Under the pieces are notes generated by a model, which saw nothing but the letters and a program-made list of their open reading frames with translations, was not told where the DNA came from and searched no databases. From Streptacidiphilus fuscans (GTDB lineage: Bacteria > Actinomycetota > Actinomycetes > Streptomycetales > Streptomycetaceae), in the NCBI RefSeq assembly GCF_015690355.1, contig NZ_JADPRT010000002.1:310001-374000 (forward strand): a stretch of 64,000 nucleotides of DNA, read 5' to 3'. This document shows, in pieces, positions 29,467-36,520 of this stretch (the first letter of the stretch is position 1; the number at the start of each line of letters is the position of its first letter). Made by a program: the position numbers and the translations under genes.

Positions 29467-30852
29467 TCAGCTGCCGCCGAGCGGCGTGTAGTACAGGTGC
29501 ATGCCCGGGATCGTCAGGTTGCCGCCGAACTGGCCCGCCTGAACCGCCGTCATGTTGCCCAGCTCCAGCTGCAGCGGGATCGGCACGGAGCCGATCAGGT
29601 TGTACAGCCACTGCGGCAGCGTGTCCGGGGTCAGGTCGATGCCGATGTTGAGGATCCCCAGCGGGATGCCCTCGGCCGCAAGGATGGTGCCCTTGAGCTC
29701 CTTGACGTACATGGTCACCGTGCCGCCGCGCATCGTCGAGGTGGTACCGGGACCACCCTTGACGTGGACCTCCTGGCCGCGCTGGTTGGCGGACATGTCC
29801 AGGTCGCCGATGTCGACGGCCTCGGCGGTGAACTTCAGCACCCGCTCGGTGCTGCCGTCCGCCAGCTGGATGGTGACCACGCCGTGGAACTCGGTGTTGA
29901 TCAGCTTCAGGTCCGAGGACTTCAGCGTCCACGGCTCCACCGGCATGGTGCCGCCGGGCAGCTGCGAGGTGATCGAGGTGTCCAGCGGCGCTGCTACGTG
30001 GCTGATGTCGCAGAGCTTGTTCGCGGCCGAGCCGCCGGTCGCGGCACCGCCCGACGCCGAGCTGCTCGGCGTCGCCGACGGAGCGGGCGTCGAGGGCGCG
30101 GCCTTGGGCGTGACCAGCGACGTGACCGCGTGGGTCAGGGCGCTGACCGGCGAGGTCGCCGCAGCGGTCGGCGATGTCGCGGACGCGGCCGTGTGCGGCA
30201 CCGCGGCCGTCGCCGCGTGCGCGGCGGACGACGCACTCGCCGAGGGCGAGGCGGAGGCCGAGGGCGTCGCGGACGACGCGGTCCCGTGGCTGGACGAGGT
30301 GGTGCTGTCCAGGCCGAGCAGCCCGCCGAGGCCGCCGAGAAGGCCGCCGAGGCCGCCCGACGAGCTCTGCGAGGGGCTGGGCGACGGCGTGGCGGAGGCC
30401 GACGGCGTCGTCGAGCCGGAGCCCTGCGGCGCGGGCGTCGCGCCGCCGCCTACCGCGGTGTGGCCGGTCGGCGTCCCGGGGGTCGCCGCGGGCTTCGGCA
30501 CGGTCGTGGGCTTGGCCGCCGCAGACGTCTTGGACGGGCTGGGCACGGCCTTGCTCGGCGACGCGGACGGCGTGGCAGCGCCCGTCCCGGTGCCCGGCGC
30601 GCCCTTGCTGCAGTCGGCGCCGGTCGGCCCGGGGACCGCGTCCTGGACCGTGGGCGCGGCCTTCGGCTGGGTGTTGTTGTCCGCGGCGAACGCCAGCTTG
30701 GGGGCAAGCGTGCTCACCAGCAGGGCCGTGGGCATGGCGGTCAGCGCGATCGCCCGGCCGACGGGGCCTTTGATGCGTCCGCGCACGGTGAGGCGGGGAG
30801 CAGCGTGCCGACCGGTGGTCCGGTCGGGCGGCTGCTCGTTGTCGGTCGACAC
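29467..30852 (-). CDS. Secreted Ser/Thr/Pro/Ala-rich protein with C-terminal beta-rich domain
   Basis: 461 residues from GTG 30852, set by a strong AGGAGGAGA that overlaps the end of the DUF6114 gene (2-nt gap). A basic N-terminus of about 30 residues and a hydrophobic core ending in KLAFA look like a long signal peptide. Residues from about 58 to 285 are a low-complexity Ser/Thr/Pro/Ala region with a short GGLGGLLGGLGGLLGL patch; such regions are often O-mannosylated in streptomycetes. The last 180 residues are a folded domain (CDISHVAAPLD...HLYYTPLGGS) whose final GNLTIPGMHLYYT resembles the end of the DUF6230 neighbour. Function unknown; probably wall-associated. Confidence 0.82.
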   Translation of the reverse strand: MSTDNEQPPDRTTGRHAAPRLTVRGRIKGPVGRAIALTAMPTALLVSTLAPKLAFAADNNTQPKAAPTVQDAVPGPTGADCSKGAPGTGTGAATPSASPSKAVPSPSKTSAAAKPTTVPKPAATPGTPTGHTAVGGGATPAPQGSGSTTPSASATPSPSPSQSSSGGLGGLLGGLGGLLGLDSTTSSSHGTASSATPSASASPSASASSAAHAATAAVPHTAASATSPTAAATSPVSALTHAVTSLVTPKAAPSTPAPSATPSSSASGGAATGGSAANKLCDISHVAAPLDTSITSQLPGGTMPVEPWTLKSSDLKLINTEFHGVVTIQLADGSTERVLKFTAEAVDIGDLDMSANQRGQEVHVKGGPGTTSTMRGGTVTMYVKELKGTILAAEGIPLGILNIGIDLTPDTLPQWLYNLIGSVPIPLQLELGNMTAVQAGQFGGNLTIPGMHLYYTPLGGS

Positions 30853-30854
30853 TC

Positions 30855-31379
30855 TTAGCTCTCCTCCTGCGCGTCCGGCGCGCCCTGCAGCTCGGCGGGC
30901 GAGGCCGTCTGTGCCTGGGCAGTCGGGGCCACCTGTGTCCCACCCGCCGCGTGCGCACCGGCCGCCTTCGGCTCCTTGAGCGGAGCCCAGGAGCAGATCA
31001 GGGCTCCCCCGACGATGCCGAGGATGAGCCCCATGCCGAAGCCGCCCATGTTGGAGATGGGCAGGGCGACCAGGCTGAGGATGATGGCGGCTATGCCCGC
31101 GAAGATGCGGATCAGCGGCTGGAACCAACTGGAGATGCCGAGGGCGATCAGCAGCAGGCCGATCACCGCGGAGCCTGCGCCCGCGGTGGTGGCCATGTGG
31201 ATCCGCAGCGCGCCCAGGCTCAGCGTGGCGTACGGGAAGTAGAGGATCGGCCCCGCGGCGAGAAGGACCAGCAGACCACCCCAGAACGGGCGGGTACGGC
31301 GCCAGGTACGGAAGGAAAGGCGGTACTTGCTGAACCCGCCGATCGGATCGGGCTGCGCCTGCGTAGTCGCGCTGGTCAC
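30855..31379 (-). CDS. DUF6114 family membrane protein
   Basis: 174 residues. Four hydrophobic segments (roughly residues 32-50, 57-78, 83-102 and 107-129) make up the core, followed by an Ala/Gln-rich cytoplasmic or external tail of about 40 residues. It matches the streptomycete DUF6114 family, found next to DUF6230 proteins. GTG 31379 has GGGAG seven bases upstream. It lies between the DUF6230 gene and the secreted Ser/Thr-rich protein gene. Inference: membrane partner for localisation or export of the two secreted neighbours. Confidence 0.83.
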   Translation of the reverse strand: MTSATTQAQPDPIGGFSKYRLSFRTWRRTRPFWGGLLVLLAAGPILYFPYATLSLGALRIHMATTAGAGSAVIGLLLIALGISSWFQPLIRIFAGIAAIILSLVALPISNMGGFGMGLILGIVGGALICSWAPLKEPKAAGAHAAGGTQVAPTAQAQTASPAELQGAPDAQEES

Positions 31380-31421
31380 GTGGCAGCTCCCAGGGGATGT
31401 ACGGGATTGGTGGAGACGGGA

Positions 31422-31450
31422 GCGGGGAGGGAGGAGATCCCCCTCCCCGC
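31422..31450. promoter_or_regulatory. Intra-operon hairpin between DUF6230 and DUF6114 genes
   Basis: A perfect 10-bp stem (31422-31431 with 31441-31450) with a 9-nt loop sits in the 131-nt gap. No U-tract follows in the direction of transcription, so it may be a partial terminator or processing site that sets a higher level of the first gene. Confidence 0.5.
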
Positions 31451-31510
31451 CGCGCGGCCGACCGTCACCGGCCGACCGGAAACCTCATGACGTCCGAGGG
31501 TGCGGGACCG

Positions 31511-32149
31511 TCAGAAGCAGGCGTTGTTGCCCTGCGCGAGGTTGAGGTGCATGCCGTTCAGCGAGAAGGTGCCGGCCGAGGTGGCCCACGCCGTCTGCTT
31601 CACGTTGGTGAGCGTCGCCGAGTCCGCTTCCTGGGCGAAGCTGCCGGCGAAGCCCTGCTGCTGCGACGAGGTCGAGTCGACCGGGCCCTTGGTGATCGCG
31701 CCGCCGGCAACACCGATGTTGATGTTGTTGAACGTCGCGGTGGTGGCCTGCAGGTCCGTCATGTCGATGAAGAGCTTCGACGCCTGGACCGGAGTGCCAC
31801 CGCCACCCGCGGTGATCTTGAGGGTGTAGTCGCCGAGCACCGGGATCGGCACGTCGACGGACTGGCACAGGTTGGTGATGGTGGCGCTGTTGAAGCCAGA
31901 GACAGCAACCGGAAGCGGAGCCTTCGAACCGTCCTTGGTGGAGACGACGGTGTCGACGGTGCCGTACTGGCTGAAGCCCTGGCCCTGGAGCTGACCGGCG
32001 CTGACCTTGAAGGACGCACCGGAGACATCGAAGGACGCGGCGAGCGCGCCCTGGGCGATGCTGACGCCCACGGCCGCGGTGGCGGCCAGCGTCGGGACCA
32101 TGACGACGGCGAACCGCTTCCAGCGGGTCTTGCCGAAGGTCTGGGACAT
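31511..32149 (-). CDS. DUF6230 family exported protein
   Basis: 212 residues from ATG 32149, with an AAGGAGG ribosome-binding site. The N-terminus has basic residues (KTRWKR), a hydrophobic stretch (FAVVMVPTLAATAAVGVSIAQGALA) and a likely cleavage site before SFDVSG. The remainder is beta-rich and polar with two cysteines (in NLCQSVD and the C-terminal NNACF), consistent with an exported, disulfide-linked fold. Together with DUF6114 it forms a conserved streptomycete pair. First gene of the operon, with a long upstream control region. Function unknown. Confidence 0.85.
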   Translation of the reverse strand: MSQTFGKTRWKRFAVVMVPTLAATAAVGVSIAQGALAASFDVSGASFKVSAGQLQGQGFSQYGTVDTVVSTKDGSKAPLPVAVSGFNSATITNLCQSVDVPIPVLGDYTLKITAGGGGTPVQASKLFIDMTDLQATTATFNNINIGVAGGAITKGPVDSTSSQQQGFAGSFAQEADSATLTNVKQTAWATSAGTFSLNGMHLNLAQGNNACF

Positions 32150-32701
32150 GAGTCGAGATCCTCCTTCTCGGACGTACACCTCCCGGCCCGCCCGCTGGGG
32201 TCGGGGCCGGAGATGGGGAGAAGAACTACGTCCTCGGGAGGTGGGAACACCCCCGAGCGACAACCACACGAGCGCACCGGGGGGCACGCCCGTCAGTGAG
32301 TGCAGGCTTCGGACTGTCGACCGAAGACCCCCCTGCCCTCCGGGTGCCGGCGGACCGCCACCCCGCCCGGTGGGGATTCCAACGCTCCGTCCCCGACCGG
32401 CCGTCGGGTGCAAGGAGTAATGGACCGAGCGTGCTAGATCGTGGTCCATGTGCGCCCGCTGCACAAGTAGTTCATTACCGGGGAGTAAGGAGTGGGTTAA
32501 CCGCAGCAGGCCATGTTTGAGCCAGGTTCTGACGCAGGGTGACCGGATTCATTCCGCTCTCCCGGTCAACCTGCAGGAAAACCGGGCACACATGGCAAAG
32601 GCGGTCACCCAGAGTGCCCGCCTCGCCGAAGTATCAAGATTTGATAAAGCTGATGCACGGGTCGACAGATCATCACAACACGCGCACAAACGTGACACCC
32701 G
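32150..32701. promoter_or_regulatory. Long control region upstream of the DUF6230 operon
   Basis: 552 bp without a gene. Seen: a 7-bp inverted repeat ATGGACC/GGTCCAT (32420-32426, 32443-32449); a TTAC-N6-GTAA palindrome at 32475-32488; and a GGAGTAA word repeated near 32414, 32482 and partly 32489. The right third (32590-32700) is visibly AT-richer, with runs like AAGATTTGATAAAGC. These suggest a regulated promoter for the exported-protein operon. Confidence 0.5.
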
Positions 32702-33682
32702 TCAGAAGAGCTTGCGTGCCAGTGCGCCCCGTGCCTTCACGACTCGCGCATCATCCGCACCGATGACCTCGAACAGTCCCAGCAGATGCGTACGCACCCG
32801 GTCCCGATCTTCACCGGCCGTTCGACCGACGGTGTCGACCAGGCGGCCGAAGGCGTCGTCGACATGACCGCCGACCAGATCCAGGTCGGCGGCGGCGATT
32901 TGCGCGGCCACGTCGCCCGGCTTCTCGGCGGCGTCCTTGCGGACGACGGCCGGGTCGAGGCCCTGGACCCGCTGCAGCAGCTCGGCCTGAGCCAGGCCCA
33001 GCTTCGCCTCCTCGTTGGCGGGCTGCTCGGTGAGGATGTTGCGGTAGGCCTGGATCGCGCCGCCCAGGTCGCCCTGGTCCAGCGCCTCGTGGGCCAGCGT
33101 CAGCGCCGGGTCCTGCGGCGGCTCGGCGGTGTCGCCCGCAGCGCCGGGCTCACCCTTGCCGCTGCGGCTGCCCGGCTCGCCGGCGATGCCGAAGCGCTCC
33201 GCGGCCTCCTTGATCAGCTGGTCCAGCAGCGGACGGATCTCCTCGGCCATGGCCGGGCCCTCGAACAGCGGGATCAGCTGGCCGGCGACGACCACCAGCA
33301 CGGTCGGCAGGTCGCGCAGCTGCAGCTGCTGCGCCAGCCGCTGGGCATCCCGCACGTTGACCTCGGCCAGCACGAAGCGGCCGTCGTACTCCTCCGCCAG
33401 CGCCTCCATGACCGGGACCTGCTGCTCGGCCGGGCCGTAGCCGTCGGCCCAGAACAGCAGCAGCACCGGGACCTCGGCGGACAGCGGGACGATCTGGGCC
33501 TCGAAGTCGGCTTCGGTGACGGAGAAGATCAGCGGCTCCGCGGCGGCGTCGCCCTCGCCCGCCGCCACCTTGCGTGCGCGCTCGGCGCGCATCTGCTCCG
33601 CCTTGGCCGCGGCGTCGGCCGCCGCCTTGACCGCGGCGAGGTCGACCGCGCCACGCAGGGACATGTTGTTTCCTGGCTGCAT
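32702..33682 (-). CDS. Thioredoxin-like/TPR co-chaperone (YbbN/CnoX-like), cysteine-less
   Basis: 326 residues. N-terminal helix and linker (1-50), then a thioredoxin fold (about 52-165: VPVLLLFWADGYGPAEQQVPVMEAL ... DLPTVLVVVAGQ) and a C-terminal TPR region (about 195-320). The redox motif WCGPC is replaced by GYGPA, so the protein cannot do dithiol exchange. The architecture matches YbbN/CnoX, known as a chaperone-like holdase working with GroEL in E. coli. ATG 33682 is preceded by GGGGGAGG. It is conserved at this chromosomal position in streptomycetes, from memory. Confidence 0.88.
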   Translation of the reverse strand: MQPGNNMSLRGAVDLAAVKAAADAAAKAEQMRAERARKVAAGEGDAAAEPLIFSVTEADFEAQIVPLSAEVPVLLLFWADGYGPAEQQVPVMEALAEEYDGRFVLAEVNVRDAQRLAQQLQLRDLPTVLVVVAGQLIPLFEGPAMAEEIRPLLDQLIKEAAERFGIAGEPGSRSGKGEPGAAGDTAEPPQDPALTLAHEALDQGDLGGAIQAYRNILTEQPANEEAKLGLAQAELLQRVQGLDPAVVRKDAAEKPGDVAAQIAAADLDLVGGHVDDAFGRLVDTVGRTAGEDRDRVRTHLLGLFEVIGADDARVVKARGALARKLF

Positions 33683-34162
33683 GGGCCTATCCTCCCCCGT
33701 CAGCGAGGCCGTTCGCACCAACACCTGCAAGAAGACCACTCGCGGGGAACCGCGAGGCACCGCCTGAACCGCTGCGGGGAGCCCCCGGCACATCCTGTGA
33801 ACCCCCGGGCGCCCACGAGGGGCGCGACGCCCCGCCGCTCCCCATCGCCCAGCCGGAGTGCCGTGCGCGGGAGTACGGTGCGTCAGAAGGGGCAGATGCC
33901 CCGGTGTTGCGCGGCCTGTCACAGGCCGGTGTGCGCGGATCCCCATCCGCGCGGCAGCGTGGTTGTCGCTCTTTCGCTACGAGTCGTAGCGTATATGGCG
34001 CCAAGGACGGCGCGCAGCAGACGCGACGTGAGCTACGCCACTTCTGCTGCACCGCCCCTGCGCAGTTCCGGGTACCGGCAAGTAACCTGCGATACCCACC
34101 CGCCCCGTCAGACCGTGGCAGACCAGGTCAGACCAGTCAGATCCACTCCCGAGGAGCCCGCC
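33683..34162. promoter_or_regulatory. Divergent region between thioredoxin-like gene and TetR gene
   Basis: 480 bp with no credible gene. A 17-bp perfect palindrome is annotated separately. GC-rich repeats such as CCCCGG/GGGGCG words occur near 33770-33850 but without a clear stem. Confidence 0.4.
33975..33991. promoter_or_regulatory. 17-bp palindromic operator candidate
   Basis: CGCTACGA-G-TCGTAGCG: perfect 8-bp arms around one base, followed by the AT-rich TATATGG. It lies 172 nt before the TetR start. Size and symmetry fit a TetR dimer site, so autoregulation is plausible. Confidence 0.6.
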
Positions 34163-34798
34163 GTGACCGAATCCGACGGGCCCCGAAAAGGGCGGCCCCG
34201 CAGTGCCGACGCGGACAGCGCGATACTCGCGGCCGCCCGCGAGGCACTGGCCGAGCTCGGCTGGGGCGGCCTGACCATGGGCGACGTGGCGGTCCGGGCC
34301 GGGGTCGCCAAGACCACGCTCTACCGCCGGTGGCCCTCGAAGAACGAGCTCGTCGTCGCCGCCGTCGCGGACCAGCTCGACGAGCTGGACATGCCGAACC
34401 TGGGCAGCCTGCGGGCCGACATCGAGGCCGTGGTCGCCCAGTTCGCCGCGCTGCTGTCTGCCCCGGACACCCAGGCGGCCCTGCTCGCCCTCTTCGCCGA
34501 GGCCACCCGCGACCCGCTGCTGCGGACCCGCGTCCGCGAGGCGATCATCGAGCCGCAGAAGCGTCTCGTCCACCTCGGCCGCGCCGCGGCCCAGGCCCGC
34601 GGCGAACTCCCCGCCGACTCCTGCGCGGTGGCGGCGCAGGAGGATGTGGACATCATCTTCGACACGGTCGCCGGCACGGTGGTCCACCGCATGCTGGTCA
34701 GCGGCGAGCCGGCGTCGCCGGAGTGGATCAGCCGCTTCACCAGCCTGCTGCTGTTGCCGCTCACCGAGAGCACGGAGAGCGCCGCCGGGCTGGGCTGA
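34163..34798 (+). CDS. TetR/AcrR family transcriptional regulator
   Basis: 211 residues. The N-terminal helix-turn-helix domain (about 18-65) reads AILAAAREALAELGWGGLTMGDVAVRAGVAKTTLYRRWPSKNELV (quoted in part: TMGDVAVRAGVAKTTLYRRW), a textbook TetR_N. The C-terminal ligand/dimer domain resembles TetR_C_16-like proteins. GTG 34163 has GAGGAG seven bases upstream. Its target is unknown; the nearest candidate operator is the palindrome at 33975-33991. The genes downstream (toxin-like pair) start 86 nt later and could be cotranscribed. Confidence 0.9.
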   Translation: MTESDGPRKGRPRSADADSAILAAAREALAELGWGGLTMGDVAVRAGVAKTTLYRRWPSKNELVVAAVADQLDELDMPNLGSLRADIEAVVAQFAALLSAPDTQAALLALFAEATRDPLLRTRVREAIIEPQKRLVHLGRAAAQARGELPADSCAVAAQEDVDIIFDTVAGTVVHRMLVSGEPASPEWISRFTSLLLLPLTESTESAAGLG

Positions 34799-34884
34799 CG
34801 CACAGTCACTCCCTTTGTCCCCTGCCTTGGTAGTGTGCCGCTCGCAAGGCCGCAGCGGGGGAACGGGGCACGGGGGCGGAATCA

Positions 34885-35634
34885 GTGGCCACGAACAAGA
34901 TCACCAAGGCTGTCGAGGAGACGGCCGAAAAGGCCGAACAGGCACTGAGCAAGGACTTCTCCCAGGGGTACCAGGGGCTTCTGGAGGAGACCGGCAAGAA
35001 GAGCGAGCAGGTCGCCAAGGGTGCCGTCGAGGACGAGGCACAGAACACGAAGGGGATCGTCAAGGCCGGTGAACGGCCTTCGGAGTCGCTCCCCGCGCCG
35101 CGACCGGCCGAAGGCACCGACCCTGCCAGGGGCGCGAAGCCGACCGTCGCCGGTGACACCTCCCCGGGCGCCGTACACACCCCTCCGGACGGCCCGCCCT
35201 GGCCGGCCCGTGACGACATCCCGGGCGCCGCACGGGGCAAGACGCTCAACCCGCCGAACAAGCGCCACACCGTCTCCGGAGTGAAGTCGGGTCAGGTCAA
35301 GGGCGACAACAGCCTGATCCTGAGGGGCTACGAGCAGTCGGTGCACGAGGACATCGCCGGCATCGCGGCCGGCAACGCCGAGTGGGACCCGGTGTCCCAG
35401 CGCTACAGCATCAACGGGCGCAGCTACGGGATCGAGCCCCACGGCACGGTCTTCCCGGTCGAAGGCGACGGCATCGTCAATCTGGGGCGCAACCAGTACG
35501 CCGCCCTCCAGCACCTCATCAAGGCCGGGGGCGACCCGGCCGCAGTTCCCGCGTTCTCCCGGTCGCCGCAGTTCCTCAAGGACCCCGAGTCCGTGGAGAC
35601 TGCACTCGACCTCTACCGACGGATGTTCTCGTGA
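34885..35634 (+). CDS. Hypothetical protein with C-terminal toxin-like domain
   Basis: 249 residues in three parts. Residues 1-65 are charged and helical (repeated EKAEQ/KSEQVAK). Residues 66-120 are a Pro/Gly-rich linker. Residues 120-249 are a compact domain starting NPPNKRHTVSGVKSG with a YSINGRSYGIEPHGTVFP block. This layout resembles a polymorphic-toxin C-terminus after a Pro-rich hinge. I recognise no catalytic family, and there is no signal peptide, WXG or PAAR domain. The stop overlaps the start of the next gene by one base, as is common for toxin-immunity pairs. Function is inference only; a house-keeping role cannot be excluded. Confidence 0.6.
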   Translation: MATNKITKAVEETAEKAEQALSKDFSQGYQGLLEETGKKSEQVAKGAVEDEAQNTKGIVKAGERPSESLPAPRPAEGTDPARGAKPTVAGDTSPGAVHTPPDGPPWPARDDIPGAARGKTLNPPNKRHTVSGVKSGQVKGDNSLILRGYEQSVHEDIAGIAAGNAEWDPVSQRYSINGRSYGIEPHGTVFPVEGDGIVNLGRNQYAALQHLIKAGGDPAAVPAFSRSPQFLKDPESVETALDLYRRMFS

Positions 35635-36509
35635 TGTACGACCTGCTGCTCACCGGCCCCCTGGACGCCGAGTCCCTGCGTACCGCCCTGGAGCGGACGT
35701 TCGCCGTGCCCGTCGACCAGGTCGACGTCTCGGCGGCGGACGATCCGGACCGCCGCTGGGAGGCGGCGGTCTCCTGCGGCTACGAGCCGGTGCTCGGTGA
35801 CGTGAGTTGGCACCTCGAAGTGATCACCGACGAGGACGTCGTCATTGGGCAGCCCACTGAGACAGAGGTGGCTCGCGCGGTGGCCGACGCTCTGGGACGC
35901 TCCGTGCTCTTCCCCGCCGAGCCGTTCCCGCCGAGCGCCTACTGGCTGGCCGCCCCCGGCGGTCCGACCGTGCGTGCCCGGCTGTACGACGAAGATCCGG
36001 ACGAGGACTCGGGCGAGGAGGGGACGCGTTACCTCATCGACGCGGTGGCCGCGCCGGTGCCCGATCTGCCCGACGTACGGGTCGAGGCCCAGCCGGAGGT
36101 CATCCGCGAACATCGGATGCTCACACCTGTCGCGGACGCGTTCACCGGTGAGTCACCGTCACCGTCCGTCCAGCAGGCAGGCTTGCTGCTGGCGGCCTGG
36201 GAGTCGTTCACCGTGCGCATGGCCTCCGGCTGGCCGCCGGACGGCTGGTATCCGGCCGACTACTTCGCCGAGGATCTGGAGACCCGTGACCGGCTCGGCC
36301 GCGCTCTCATGGATCTCGCCCCGGAGACCTCGGAGCGGCTCAGCTCGGCGATCGACCGGATCGACGAGACATACCGTGAGGGGACGGCGCAGGACAACGG
36401 CGCGGCGCTGGCCGAGGCCCTCTCCCTCCCCCGGGTCGAGTTGGCGCTGCGCGGCTGGTGGTGGCAGCGCTCGCCGCAGCCGCTCCCCTGGCCCGAGCAA
36501 CTGCGCTGA
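35634..36509 (+). CDS. Hypothetical acidic protein, putative immunity partner
   Basis: 291 residues, strongly acidic, no signal peptide or membrane helix. The first 90 residues (MYDLLLTGPLD...) form one block, a DEDPDEDSGEEG stretch is in the middle, and the C-terminal half is helical with several Trp (RGWWWQRS). I do not recognise a family. ATG 35634 shares one base with the stop of the preceding gene, so the two are translationally coupled. Small-to-medium acidic soluble proteins in this position are typically immunity proteins, which is the basis of the inference. It ends 12 nt before the convergent icmA gene. Confidence 0.6.
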   Translation: MYDLLLTGPLDAESLRTALERTFAVPVDQVDVSAADDPDRRWEAAVSCGYEPVLGDVSWHLEVITDEDVVIGQPTETEVARAVADALGRSVLFPAEPFPPSAYWLAAPGGPTVRARLYDEDPDEDSGEEGTRYLIDAVAAPVPDLPDVRVEAQPEVIREHRMLTPVADAFTGESPSPSVQQAGLLLAAWESFTVRMASGWPPDGWYPADYFAEDLETRDRLGRALMDLAPETSERLSSAIDRIDETYREGTAQDNGAALAEALSLPRVELALRGWWWQRSPQPLPWPEQLR

Positions 36510-36520
36510 GGCGGGTCCGC

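Noticed and set aside
34885..36509. Calling this a confirmed polymorphic toxin locus
   Set aside because: No known toxin fold, secretion domain or immunity family could be recognised by eye, so it is kept as a hypothesis only.
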